From Callorhinus ursinus (Eukaryota > Chordata > Mammalia > Carnivora > Otariidae): DNA of 64,000 nucleotides. The stretch is from NCBI RefSeq assembly GCF_003265705.1, contig NW_020312935.1:5196386-5260385 (forward strand). The letters are read 5' to 3'. The notes beneath the pieces were generated by a model that was given only the letters and a program-made list of their open reading frames with translations, did not search any database and was not told the DNA's origin. A program made the position numbers and the translations under genes. Every line of letters begins with the position of its first letter. Position 1 is the first letter of the stretch. Below, piece after piece: positions 37,223 to 48,855 of this stretch.

Positions 37223-38002
37223 TTTGACAAAACCCTTCCAAACGCTGCTTAGCACATTTCCTAACAACAGAGGTGGAGATACTATTAATTGCCCCATGAT
37301 GAAGAATAGAAACGGAAGGCAGAGGAAGAGAAAAAGCTTAACGAGGCAGAACATTTCATGGCTCAAAAGTGAAAGATCAGAGATCCTCCTTCCTTTCCAT
37401 CTATGTAATTCCTACTGAGACTGTTGTAGACTTCCACGGCTCCACTCCTAATGACTCCTCCTCTATCCAGTTGCTCTCTGTACCATCCTTTCACCACGGG
37501 CATTATCCCACCATGTTGAATCTCTCTTGGTCTATATGCATAGTACCATCTCCCCAAACAGACAAGATACTTGGGAGCATATGTGTTTATGTAATTTTGC
37601 TTCTCCAATAGCAGTTAAGGTCAGGCTACTATATACAAATGACTCCCAGTGAATATTACCTCAAAGGGAGTCAATTTAAAGTAAATAAAAATAGTTTAAT
37701 CCACCTGGATGTAATTTTAACCAGTACTTTCATCTGGACTCCTCAATACCCTCAGTCCATCGGGGACATCTGAATACTCATCATGCACAGATTTTTTTTA
37801 ACACCCTCAGCAGCTGGTATGATAAAAGGAAAGAGCAGGCAGATGCACACAATATATAATACACTGTATGTGCAAAATTGTATCATTTTACCACAGTACA
37901 TATTCTTTTTCAAATAGGAATGCTTGAATTCCTGTTTGTTAAATGAGTACATATGTATGTATACAACTCCACCACAGACTCTTCAAGATTTAGAGAGGGT
38001 CT

Positions 38003-38190
38003 TTTTTTTTTTTTTTTAAGATTTTATTTATTTGTCAGAAAGAGAGAGAGAGGGCACAAGCAGGGGGAGCAGCAGGCAGAGGGAGAGGGAGAAGCAGGCT
38101 CCCCGCTGAGCCGGGAGCCCCATGTGGGGCTCGATCCCAGGACCCTGGGATCATGACCTGAGCCACCCCACTGAGCCACCCAGGCGCCCC
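38003..38190 (-). mobile_element. Can-SINE
   Basis: Duplication TAGAGAGGGTCTT on both sides. Confidence 0.96.
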
Positions 38191-38516
38191 TAGAGAGGGT
38201 CTTCTATAAATGTGCTTTGTGACACATGATTACTTCCAGATTTTTCTGTTCATTTAACCTCATCCTCAGTCATTTCTAGTTGAGTTGCTAGACAAGTGAC
38301 CTCTCAATTAGCAAGATAAAACTATGTTTTGCAGTTTACTTCTTCATTGGGGCAAAGTAGTATAGTTATCATATTATAATGGAAGACACCTGAGTTCAAA
38401 TCCTGGCTCTATCAAAAAAAAAAAAGGTATCCAAAATATATAAAGAACTTACACAACTCAACACCCAAAAAACAAGGCAGAAGACATGAACAAACATTTC
38501 TCCAAAAAAGACATCC

Positions 38517-39014
38517 AGGGACGCCTGGCTGGCTCAGTTGGAAGAGTTAAGTGTTGAATCATGCCTGATCTCGGGGATGTGAGTTTGGGCCCTACGTTGG
38601 GGGGAGACATTACTAAAAAAGTTAAATAGGGGCACGTGGGTGGCTCAGTCGTTAAGCATCTGCCTTCAGCTCAGGTCATGGTCCCGGGGTCCTGGGATGG
38701 AGCCCTGCATCGGGCTCTCTGCTCCGCAGGAAGCCTGCTTCTCCCTCTCCCACTCCCCCTGCTTGTGTTCCCTCTTTCGCTGTGTCTCTCTCTGTCAAAA
38801 AATAAAGAAATAAATAAATTTAAATAAACTTAAAAAAAAAAAAAAAGATATCCAGGGTGCCGGGGTGGCTCAGATCATGATCCCAGGGTCCTAGGATCGA
38901 GTCCCGAATTAGACTCCCTGCTCAGCAGAGAGCCTGCTTCTCCCTCTGCCTCTGGCCTCCCCTCTGCTTGTGCTCTCTCTCAAAATAAATAAATAAAATC
39001 TTTAAGAAAAAAAA
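38517..39014 (+). mobile_element. Three Can-SINEs stacked inside an L1
   Basis: Older type 38517-38626, young type 38628-38846, and an internally deleted copy 38854-39014, in which GGTGGCTCAG joins ATCATGATCC. Confidence 0.9.
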
Positions 39015-39622
39015 AGATATCTAGATGGCCAACAGACACACAGAAAGATACTCAACATCACTCATCATCAGGGAAATGCAGATCAAAACTACAGTAAGCT
39101 ATCACTTCACACCTGTCACAATGGCTAAAATAAAAAACACAAGAAAGAACGAGTGTTGGTGAGGATGTCAAGAGAAAGGAACCCTTGTGCACTGTTGGTG
39201 GGAATGCAAACTGGTACAGCCACTATAGAACTAAACAGTACGAAGTTTCCTCAAAACATTAAAAATAGAACTACTCTACAATCCAATAATCACACTACTG
39301 GGTATTTACCCAAAGAATACGAAAACACTAAATCAAAAGGATCTAAGCACCCCTATGTTTAATGCAGCATTATTTACAATAGCCAAATTATGGGAGCATC
39401 CCAAGTGTTGTCCATCAATAAATGAATGGATAAAGAAGATGTGGGGGGGGTGTGTGTGAATATTATTCAACCATAAAAAAGAATGAAATCTTGCCATGTG
39501 CAACAATATGGAGGGAGGTAGAGAGTATAATGCTAAGCAAAATAAGTCAGAGATAGACAAATACCATATGATTTCACTCATATGTGGAATTTAAGAAAGA
39601 AACAAACAAAAAACACAAGCAA

Positions 39623-39668
<46 letters not shown>
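39623..39668. repeat. (GA)n microsatellite in L1 tail
   Basis: A run of more than 20 GA units. Confidence 0.95.
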
Positions 39669-39672
<4 letters not shown>

Positions 39673-39867
39673 GAGATAGAGAACGGGAGGGTGCGAGAGA
39701 GAGGGTGGGTGGGGGGATGGGTGATATAAGTGATGGGGATTAAGGAGTGCACTTGTGATGATCACCAGGTGGTGTATGCAAATGAATCACTATATTGTAC
39801 ACCTGAAACTAATGTCACTGTATATTAACTATACTGGAACTTAAAAAAAATAAATTAAAAAACATCC

Positions 39868-40363
39868 GGGGGCGCCTGGGTGGCTCAGTTGGTTAAGCGT
39901 CTGCTTTCAGCTCAGGTCATGATCCCAGAGTGGGATGGAGCCCCGTTGGGCTTCCTGCTCAGCCGGGAGTCCGCTTCTCCCTCTTCCTCTCCCTCCAGCT
40001 TGTTCCTTCTCTCTTGCGCTCTCTCTCTCTCAAATAAATTATTTAAAAAACCACCAAAAAAACCCCATCCTGGCTATGGCTGTTTGGCTAAGTGGACAGA
40101 GCATGCCACTCTTGATCTTGGGGTGGTGAGTTCAAGTCCCACATTGCGTTTAGAGCCTACTTAAAAAATTAAAAAATATCCTGGTTCCGAGTGCCTGAGC
40201 GGCTCAGTCGGCTGGGCGTCTGCCGCTGGTTCGAGTGGTGATCCCAGGGTCCTGGGATCAAGCCCGGCATCAAGCTCCCTGTTCAGCCGGGAGTCTGCTT
40301 CTACCTCTCACTCTCCCTCTGTGCTCTCTAATAAATGAAATCTTAAAAAAAAAAAAAAAAAAA
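39868..40363 (+). mobile_element. Three Can-SINEs stacked after the L1 tail
   Basis: 39868-40048 (young), 40072-40178 (older short type) and 40189-40363 (young, diverged). Confidence 0.87.
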
Positions 40364-40774
40364 AAATCCTGGCTCTACCACTTACTAGACTGACATACCA
40401 ACTTCCAAAGTACCTGAGCCTTGGTTCCTCATAATGTAAAATGAAATACAAATAATACCTATCTCATGGAATTGTCGTGAGGATTAAATAATATACATGT
40501 AAACAGCATACTATTGGGCCTGATACTTAGTAGGCACTCAATTACGATTATTAATGACTTCTTTTCACTTCTCCCAGATATGGTACAATGCTTGCGGGAG
40601 TTTTTGCATTTGGAGGGCGGGTATCTTGGAACATCACTTCATGGCCCTTCATGTACCTTACCCTGCTCACCCTACAAACCTCTTCCTGCACATTATACAG
40701 TCCTATCTCTTAATGTCCTTTCTCAAAGCTTCAGATAACATCAGAGGCTCCATACTGAATAATGTGCGTTGGTT

Positions 40775-41305
40775 TGAGAATGGAGTTCGGCGGACCTCGG
40801 TTCTGGGTCTGTGTTCTGCCCCTAATTTGACCACATGATCTGGGGCAGGTTACTTAATCTCTTCAGTGAGCCTTAAGCGTCCTCAGGTGTAAAAGGAGAC
40901 TGCAAGGCTCAACCACTGCCACGGTCCCTTCAGATTCTAAAATGGGAAGATCTTGTTAACTCACCACAAAAGATTAAAAGTGACTGTAAATCCCTCCCAC
41001 AGACTGTATATCCCTAAATACTCTCCCGAAACCCAGCTCAAACGCCACTGCTTCCTTTTTCTCTACGCCTCGGAATTCTGGACAAATCTCCAGCGTCCAC
41101 ATTAGACCTTGCGCACTCAAAAGGTTGGACCTCACTTTCCGCGTCAGGAGCGCCTACCCTTTTGGAAGCTCTTGCCGCAGTCCCGACCTCAGAGGGTGAG
41201 AGTAAGGACTGAATGGCACCATGTACCCAGAGCGCTTAACAGTGAGTGCCTGGCACAAGGTAAGCGCTCAAGAGACGTCGGTTACCATCAGTATTCAGCG
41301 GATCC
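40775..41305 (+). mobile_element. MIR relics upstream of the CpG island
   Basis: GGGGCAGGTTACTTAATCTC (40775-40912) and GAGTGCCTGGCACAAGGTAA (41195-41305). Confidence 0.65.
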
Positions 41306-41507
41306 CATACCCTTCCTGAGCTTCGGCTTCCTCAAGTAAAACGAGGCTGGACCGACAATGCCCAAAGCCCCCAGGACCGGGGCGGGGCAGCCTCAGAGCT
41401 GGGGGTCCCAAGGAGGGCCTGAGGGGCGCACACTACGCAAGGCAGGGTAGCCCGGGAAGACTGGCGGCCCTGAGAGTGCAGCCCGGCGCAGAGATCCGTC
41501 CTCTCAC

Positions 41508-41604
41508 CTCCCGGGCTCAGCAGCAGCTTCAGCGCTTCCAAAATGCTCTCCAGACCGCACGTTTCCAGAGCCTCGCCGCCCGCAGCCTGTTGGGGGGCCG
41601 CCAT
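41508..41604 (-). CDS. TANGO6: TANGO6 exon 1 coding part (start codon)
   Basis: Translation from ATG at 41602-41604 gives MAAPQQAAGGEALETCGLES and ILEALKLLLSPG. This parallels human TANGO6 ([20 protein letters not shown]). The start has A at -3 and G at +4, a good Kozak context. The frame stays open upstream but contains no earlier in-frame ATG (a TTG at 41640 only), so this is the chosen start. The donor is GGAG|GTGAGA. It leaves one base for the codon completed in exon 2. The coding part is 97 bp. Confidence 0.94.
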
Positions 41605-41636
41605 GATTGGAGTGGAATGCGCCACTGGCGACCTAC

Positions 41637-41669
41637 TCAAGCCGCTCGGCGGACCGGAATCGCCGCCAT
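41637..41669 (-). promoter_or_regulatory. Possible upstream ORF in TANGO6 leader
   Basis: An ATG in a strong context (AACATGG) opens a 10-codon reading frame, MAAIPVRRAA, ending in TGA 32 bases before the TANGO6 ATG. The same ATGGCGGCG is a textbook YY1 site, so it may be a DNA element rather than a translated one. It matters only if transcription starts upstream of 41669. Confidence 0.4.
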
Positions 41670-42029
41670 GTTGAATGTGGCGGAAGGTCAGAGGGGCGGA
41701 GCCTGTGGGGCGGGGCCGACTCGTGGGGTTGGGCGTTTCACAAATATTGTCTCAGGCCGCTTTTACTCCCCTGAGGGAAAAAAACAGCTAACACAGCCTG
41801 CCTACACGCACAATTTCAGAAATTCAGTATGATTAACCACTAAATAAAGAATAAGGAACAGAGAGGTACAGTAGTTGATCATGAAATAATACGTATCAGT
41901 ATGAAAATAATTGGGTAGGGAAGCATTAAAAGTGAAGTAAGCAGATGCTGTGCCTATTATAATGAAGTTTGGATACATATAACAATATTCAACTGAATAT
42001 TGTTGCATTTCTTTGTGAGTGATATTTAT

Positions 42030-42215
42030 TTTTTTTAAGATTTTTTTATTTATTTAGAGAGAGAGAGAGAGTGAGCACAAGAGGGGGGAGGGTGGGAGGG
42101 AGAAGCAGACTCCCCGCTGAGCAGGGAGCACGATGCGGGACTCGATCCCGGGACTCCGGGATCATGACCTGAGCCGAAGGCAGTCGCCTAACCAACTGAG
42201 CCACCCAGGCGCCCT
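42030..42215 (-). mobile_element. Can-SINE
   Basis: Duplication GTGAGTGATATTTA on both sides. Confidence 0.96.
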
Positions 42216-42241
42216 GTGAGTGATATTTAAAAACAAGTGCT

Positions 42242-42319
42242 GGGGTGCCCAGCTGGCTCAGTTGGTAGAGCATGTGAGTCCCCGCATTGGGCATGGAGTC
42301 TACTTTAAAAAAAATAAAA
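42242..42319 (+). mobile_element. Short older-type Can-SINE, internally deleted
   Basis: GGGGTGCCCAGCTGGCTCAG through GAGTCTACTTTAAAA. Confidence 0.82.
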
Positions 42320-42428
42320 ATAGTGCTAAACACAAATGCATCCATTCTGAATAGCTACAAATATTGCTATTGGTGATACAATATTTGAAACGGACTAATT
42401 ACAGTTCCCAATAAAATTTAAATATTTG

Positions 42429-42611
42429 TGGGGCTCCTGGGTGGCTCAGTCGTTAGGCGTCTGCCTTCGGCTCAGGTCCCGTGGTCCTGGGATCGAGCCC
42501 CACACCGGGCTCCCTGCTTGGCGGGAAGCCCGCTTCTCCCTCTCCCACTCCCCCTGCTTGTGTTCCCTCTCTCGCTGTGTCTCTCTCTGTCAAAAAATAT
42601 TTTTTTTTTAA
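42429..42611 (+). mobile_element. Can-SINE
   Basis: GGGCTCCTGGGTGGCTCAGT. Flank AATTTAAAT on both sides. Confidence 0.93.
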
Positions 42612-42776
42612 ATTTAAATCTTTGCTCTATTTTCATTCTTAGAAAATTCTGTGTATATTAAAATCATGCCTCCCAGCCCACCCACATAATGTTAATATGT
42701 AAAACAGCATTCGTTTCAGAGTCAGACCATCAGAGACAGGTTTTCATCTATGCAAATCCTGGTGTGACATCTTTTG

Positions 42777-42944
42777 TTTTTAAGATTTATTCATTTGAGA
42801 GAGAGAAGGGGGTGGAGAGAATCTCAAGCAGAATCCCAGCCGAGATTGGAGCCCCATGCCAGGCCAATCCTACAACCCCAAGATCACTACATGGGACTTG
42901 AACCCACCACCCTGGGATCAGGACCAGAGACACACAGGAGCCCC
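42777..42944 (-). mobile_element. Can-SINE, diverged
   Basis: TTTAAGATTTATTCATTTGA through ACACAGGAGCCCC. Confidence 0.85.
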
Positions 42945-43345
42945 TCCTGGTGGGACATTCTAAACTCATGTTGTCCTCTCCCCTCACTAAAAGTCAATCT
43001 CTCGTATCATTCCCAACCACCCCCACCACCCACTTTCAGAAAGTGCTCCCAAATAGACTGTCCCACTTCCGCTGGAGATCCCCTGAGCTAGCCTGAGTTC
43101 ACTCCTGAGGACAGCCCTTCAGCATTTAGCTGCTGGAAGTCTTAGGAAGTAGGATAGGCTCCACTGCCAGCCCCTCACCACTGAGAAAGAAGCTAGTCGT
43201 TTAAACTCCTTTCTCAGCCCCCGCCTGGTCACTCCCAGGACTTTTGGCTCCAGGCCAAGTCCATCAACCATCTCCTCTCTAAAGTGAGTAGATAACAGAA
43301 CCATTTTTACAAAGCTATCCTAGGGAGTTAAAATGATACTATTTT

Positions 43346-43537
43346 CTTTTTTTTTTTTTTTAAGATTTTATTATTTGAGAGAGAGAATGAGATCGAGCAT
43401 GAGACGGGGGAGGGTCAGAGGGAGAAGCAGACTCCCTGCTGAGCAGGGAGCCCGATGCGGGACTCCATCCCAGGACTCCAGGATCATGACCTGAGCCGAA
43501 GGCAGTCGCTTAACCGACTGAGCCACCCAGGCGCCCC
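43346..43537 (-). mobile_element. Can-SINE
   Basis: Duplication AAAATGATACT on both sides. Confidence 0.95.
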
Positions 43538-45584
43538 CAAAATGATACTGTTTTCAAGTATTTAGCAATATCTGCCACAGAGGGGATGCTTTAAAAAAAA
43601 TTGTACCTGTATCTTACTCTCCATCTCTTCCTCAAATAAAATCCTGCCAAAATATCTTTAAATTGGAAAAAAACATTTTTGAGGAGGAAATAAATGACCT
43701 ACAAAATTACTACATCAGTCTTTTCATTGTGTTGTATATCTCACCCCAGACTTTGTCAGGCAATTTTTCTGAAGTTATGTGTGTAATCAAGTTCATTCTG
43801 GGGAATAAAAAATTTAAGGTCTCCCCATAAGGGCCACCGGAAAAAAAACAAGTCCCAAAACAAAAACAAAAACTTTAAGGTCATTTCGAGATACTAAACG
43901 TTCAGCGAAGTGGGTGTAAAGCATTGTGTGAGAAAGGCCGACCCCTAAGATTTGTGGGCATTGGGGTAGAACCACAAGTGGACCCCTTCATGCCATGTGC
44001 CTAAGTATTTCAAAGTATAAATCAAACCAGTAGACTGTTAAATAAAATATCGTCTATTCTCCTACTTTCAAAAATATACCAGGTTTGAATTGAGACTTGT
44101 CAGACTTGGCCTCAGAGTTCCATACTGGATGTGGCAGTATATGGGGAAAGCCAGCCTCCTACCTCTGGCCTCACCCCTTTTTCTTCTCGATAGTGTCTCC
44201 ATCCTGCATTCACACATGTGGACACCACAGCCTGGATGTGCACACACCCTTAAGAAACTACCACTTGGCCCCCCTAAGGTTAGGGGCACACACACAGGGA
44301 GCGTGGGTCACCTTCCAGAAGGCAGACCAAGTGAAGAGGCCCACATAGCACTGGAAGCCGGCTAGGGATGGTTAGGGAATTCCAGAGCCCCAGAACTTGG
44401 AGTGAGGTCTGGGAGGAAGGTGAGGATTTGGGGTGGGCAATTACCCTAGGACTGGCATATTCCTTATCCATAAAGATACTCATCATGGAGGAGGCCAGGT
44501 GGGGGCCTGGAAAGCATGGGACCCAGAGTGGGGACCCTACTAGCCAAAACTAAGGGCGGTACTGGTGTGGGATTTAGAAAAGATTATTATAAGAAGGGCC
44601 CCAGAGCTGCGAATCCTTTATCCCGAAGTGTTATGGCACCAGATTTTATCATTTGGGCGCTAAAGGCTCAGATGCCACAAAAATGACACACCTATTTTCA
44701 AAAGCAGTGTCATAAAGATCCTATAAAATTTTTCCAGCAAAAAAAATATATCCCACATAGAACATTGGATGCATCTTAATACATATGATAGGATGTTGAG
44801 GAGTGCCTAGAGCCTATAAAGTTATAAATATAAGCTCTGCATCCAAAAAAAAAGGAAGCATTCTCAAGCTTCTCCCGCCCTAAAAAATCATTAAAATTGG
44901 CTTTTAATTACCCTACTTCCTTAGAATCCGGCATTTACACTTAAAGGATTTTAGTTTTTAGAACTGGATTCTGGCAGCCCCTTCCTTGGTTTGCTCTGGG
45001 CAACTTTGTTAAAACACTTAAGTACAGCTGGGAGGCTCCCTAGCAAATATGCTGTTAAATATCCATCAGAACCAATATGCATGAGAGCTACATGAGGGAG
45101 GATGCTGCTTCCCTGAAATGAACCATAAGGGGCTGTTCAAGACAAACACAGAGGTCTGTATTCACGGAAGGCAGATTCCATTGATTTGAACTCGACCAAC
45201 AAGGAGCCCATTATCTGGGACTTGAGGGACAGCAGTCGAACGTCTTATCCAAGCTGGCTGGGGACTGCTTGCCTCAACCCAGAGAACTAACAAGGCTAAT
45301 GGCACCCAATGGTTATCAGTTTTTTTTAGCTGTTTTACAGAAACATAATTCCCAGTAAAGACCCCAGCAAATTAAAGGTTCTTATGGGTACTTATCTTCT
45401 AGAAGAAGCCAGAGAAGAACCGGAGTGGCTGCACCCCTTTTCCCAAAACTGACCCCTTAAACTCTTACCCTACTTTTGTCAAAACCTTAGTCACTGTGAT
45501 GATTCTCACCACTCCACAAAGGGGTCCCTGAAGCTCGTTGATTTTTCATTTATTTTATTTATTTTTAGAGCATTTTTTAAATTT

Positions 45585-45879
45585 AAGATTTTTTTAAGAT
45601 TTTATTTATTTATTTGAGAGAAAGAGAATGAAAGGAGCATGAGAGGGGGGAGGGTCAGAGAGAGAAGCAGACTCCCTGCTGAGCAGGGAGCTCGATGTGG
45701 GATTCCATCCTGGACTCCAGGATCATGACCTGAGCCGAAGGCAGTCCCTTAACCAACTGAACCACCCAGGCACCCTAAATAACATTTTAAGTAATCTCTA
45801 TACCCAACATGGGAGCTTGAACTTACAACTCTGAGATCAAGATTCACATACTCTACAGACTGAGCCAGCCAGGCTACCC
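45585..45879 (-). mobile_element. Young Can-SINE in the tail of a short older-type Can-SINE
   Basis: Young at 45585-45775, older at 45776-45879. Confidence 0.9.
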
Positions 45880-46222
45880 AATTTTTATTTATTTTAAAGG
45901 AAAGATTTTCTCTTTGGATTACCACTCTCTTTAGCATTAATTAGATATCTATTGGAGAGGAAGAACTTTTCTCCATCCTCTTAGGTTCTGAGTAGGGAGG
46001 CCTGTGAATTAAACTGACAAAAGACAGATTAGTGAGAGAAAAGGCAGATTTTTCTTCACATCCAAGGGCCTTCACAGAAAAATGTGACTCAAAGAGGTGG
46101 TTAGAATTTGGGGCTTATACTCCAGCTTAACAGAGAAAGGGCACTTATCAGAAAACAAATGATTTTAAGAAAAGATAAATGAGATGGGAGATAGGATTTT
46201 TTGACAGTATCTGTTCAGGTGA

Positions 46223-46431
46223 TTTTTTTTTTTTTTTTAAAGAGAGAGAATGCCCATAAATGAGCGGGGGGGGGGGTGCGGAGGCAGAGGGAGAGGGAGA
46301 GAGAGCATCTCAAGCCCACTCCACACTGAGCAGGGAGCCCAACACAGGGCTCAATCTCATGACCCCCAAAATCATGACCTGAGCCAAAATCAAGGCAGAC
46401 ACTCAACCCATGGAGCCACCCAGGCGCTTCT
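46223..46431 (-). mobile_element. Can-SINE
   Basis: Flank TGTTCAGGTGATT / TGTTGAGGTGATT. Confidence 0.93.
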
Positions 46432-46884
46432 GTTGAGGTGATTTCTTATCCTGGGGTGCCAATTTCTAATCTCTGGTAGTAGGAGTCAATCCTCCCTGCT
46501 TATGAAACTCCATGGGAGGGGATTTACGACTGCTGAATTTGACGGGGGGCGGGGGCTCTGCTTTTAGGCAGATAAAGGGAGTCTAGGAAGAAAACCCCTA
46601 CACAGTGGTATATTCTGGATCCCTTCATTCTTATTTCAACTGCCAGAGGCTCTTTACTGTCCCGGGTACCCTCCCCAGGCCAACTCATCATCCCTGCAAA
46701 CTGACACACCTTCACAGAACACCACTTTGGATCACATAGTTGTCCTGCTCACAACACTTTGGTGGTTCTATCAGACCCACTAAATCCAGTCCAAAACAGA
46801 ACACTTGGCCTTTTCTCTCCTAATACCCTGCATTTGCTTAAATGATTCCATCGACCCAAAACTCCCTTGCTGCACCCCTTATCC

Positions 46885-47115
46885 TATAATGAAAACAAGA
46901 GCTCACATTTAACAAGCACTGCCATGTGCCAAGCACTCTTCTAAATGCTTTATACATATCAACTCAGTGTTCACAACCATCCTATGAAGTAGGTCCAATC
47001 CTCCCTTTGGACATAAGGAAACTGAGGTAGAGAAAGATAAAGTAACTTGCCTAAGCCCACAGGTGGAAAGGACAGAAATCAGGATTTGAACTCAGGCAGC
47101 ATGGCTCCCGTGTCA
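46885..47115 (-). mobile_element. MIR, well preserved
   Basis: CATGTGCCAAGCACTCTTCT, AAGGAAACTGAGGTAGAGAA, AAGTAACTTGCC and GATTTGAACTCAGGCAGCAT in antisense order. Confidence 0.8.
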
Positions 47116-47655
47116 GACCTCGTCAGTCCTTGTCCGTACCCTCGGAACCAGCAAGAGGGAAACGTGCAAACACTTTCTCTGTTGTCTTTCTCCATCTCAT
47201 TTACTGACTGGTGTAGCCCTCTGCACGTGGTAGGTACTTTGTAAACGGTTTAATTTTAATTTCTATAGAACCATTTTATTTGTCCTCATGGTATTTTATT
47301 TTTTCCTGACCTTATTGTGGTAAGATATGCACAAAGTAATGCCAAACCCAGCGTCATGATGTCTATTTTCTTCTGAGGGTTTTATAGTTTTAGCCCTTAC
47401 GAGTCTTTGATCCATTTTATTTCTTGTATATGATGTAACAGTACGTCTAATTTCATTCTTTTGCACATAGACACCCAGTGTTCCCAGCACCGTTTGTTGA
47501 AAACACGGTCCTTTTGGCAGAGTGTGAGGAAAATAGTGACATCAATTAGCGATAGAACAGGATGGCAGCTACACTTGTGAACGTAGCATAATGCATAAAC
47601 TTGCCAAATCACTAAGTTGTGCACCTACAACTAATGTAACATTGTGTCAGCTACA

Positions 47656-47658
<3 letters not shown>

Positions 47659-47689
<31 letters not shown>
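47659..47689. repeat. (GT)n microsatellite
   Basis: About 15 GT units at the end of a short sense L1 tail. Confidence 0.95.
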
Positions 47690-47690
<1 letters not shown>

Positions 47691-48108
47691 TCGTCATCCT
47701 TGTACTGTCAAAAAAAACCTTGCCTTTTCTCACTGAATGGTCTTAGCACCCTTGTAGAGTATCATTCGACTATCTAAGGGTTTACTTCTGGCTTCCCTAT
47801 TTCTCTTTATAACTTTTTATTTTGGAATACTTTAAACCTGAAAAAAAAATTGAAAGGCTAGTACATGAACACTTGCATACCCTTCACCTGATTTAGTCAT
47901 TATGAACATTTCGTCACATTTGCCTGTGTGCTACCACTCTTGACGTACTTTTTTGTTAAACCATTGATTTGCAGACATCACAACTTTATCTCTGAATTCA
48001 TCAGTTATGTCCTAATAAGGTTCTCCTAGTGAACTATGTCCCCAAGAAAACTAGTATTTATTCAGGAATATCATCTACTCTAAGATCCGTATTAAAATTT
48101 GCCCAGTT

Positions 48109-48288
48109 TCCAGGTCACCAGATGGCTCAGTCGGTTAAGCATCTGCCTTTGGCTCAGGTCATGATCCCGGAGTCCTGGGTTGGAGAGCCCCATGTCACCT
48201 CAGGCTCCCTGCTCAGCAGGGAGTCTGCTTCTCCTTCTCCCTCTGCACCTTCCCCTGCTCGTGCTTTCTAATAAAAATCTTTTAAAAA
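48109..48288 (+). mobile_element. Can-SINE
   Basis: CACCAGATGGCTCAGTCGGT. Last SINE before a 5.9 kb SINE-free stretch. Confidence 0.92.
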
Positions 48289-48349
48289 ATTGCTCAATTT
48301 TTCTTTAAAAAAAGTCTTCTATAGATTTTAAATTTTCACTCCTGGACCA

Positions 48350-48855
48350 AATCTAGGTCTATACCTTGGCAGCTTCTCAAACTATACATAGAACTACCAA
48401 TATAACCTAGCAATTCTACTCCTGGGTAGATAGCCAGAATTTCCCAAAATTTTTGTATGCCAGTGTTCACTGCAGCATCATTCACAATAGCCACAAGATA
48501 GAAACAACTCAAGATGAACAGATGAGTAACACGTGGTGCATATATACCCAATGAAGTATGCAGTCCTGACACGTGCTGCAATACCCTGGGAACCATGAGT
48601 CCAGGTGAAACAAGCCAAGTTTAAAAAGACATGTATTACATGACACCACTTACATGAAATACCTAACAGAGTCAAATTCATGACCACAGCAAGCAGAATG
48701 GAAGTCACCAGGGCTGGGAGGGGAGGGAACAGGGAGTTACTTATTGCCCATGGTTATAGAATTTGCTTGGAATGATGCAGAGGTTCTGCAAACAGAGGTG
48801 ATGGTTATACATTTTGGATATACTTAATATCACTGAACTGTACCCTTGAAAGTAA
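48350..48855 (+). mobile_element. L1M 3' end
   Basis: CCTAGCAATTCTACTCCTGG, CTGCAGCATCATTCACAATA and ATCACTGAACTGTACCCTTG. Confidence 0.75.

Larger units (their letters stand above)
38425..39862 (+). mobile_element. Carnivoran L1, 5'-truncated, nested in a MIR
   Basis: ATATAAAGAACTTACACAAC, CATCACTCATCATCAGGGAA, TGGTGGGAATGCAAACTGGT, ACCATATGATTTCACTCATA and TTGTACACCTGAAACTAATG, then a poly-A end. SINEs at 38517-39014 interrupt it. A (GA)n tract lies at 39623-39668. Confidence 0.85.
38340..40550 (+). mobile_element. MIR split by a 1.95 kb nested insertion
   Basis: The MIR starts at about 38340 (CACCTGAGTTCAAATCCTGG), breaks at 38411, and resumes at 40364 (ATCCTGGCTCTACCACTTAC) to about 40550 (TAGTAGGCACTCAATTA). 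The break is flanked by ATCCTGGCTCTA on both sides. Confidence 0.85.
41340..41730 (-). promoter_or_regulatory. TANGO6: CpG-rich TANGO6 promoter / first-exon region
   Basis: GC and CpG content rise sharply here against an AT-rich background, spanning exon 1 and upstream DNA. Minus-strand motifs include a YY1-like AACATGGCGGCG (about 41662-41673), a CCAAT box just before the start codon (41605-41609) and an ETS-like plus-strand GCGGAAG (41679-41685). There is no TATA box. The layout fits a housekeeping-type dispersed promoter. The exact start site cannot be seen. Confidence 0.75.
47290..48340 (-). mobile_element. Antisense L1 mosaic with inserted sense tail
   Basis: Antisense L1 reads TTTGATCCATTTTATTTC, TTGCACATAGACACCCAGTG and ATGGTCTTAGCACCCTTGT. 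A short sense L1 tail with a (GT)n end interrupts it at 47520-47690, and a SINE at 48109-48288. Confidence 0.65.

Noticed and set aside
41638..41640. In-frame start upstream of the TANGO6 ATG
   Set aside because: The codon is TTG, not ATG; the first in-frame ATG is at 41602-41604.
41476..41832. 118-codon plus-strand ORF across the TANGO6 promoter
   Set aside because: It is the antisense shadow of TANGO6 exon 1 in CpG-rich DNA, with no recognisable domain.
43119..44553. Overlapping 60-90 codon ORFs on both strands
   Set aside because: No recognisable domain, no splice pattern, and both strands equally open, as in moderately GC-rich intergenic DNA.
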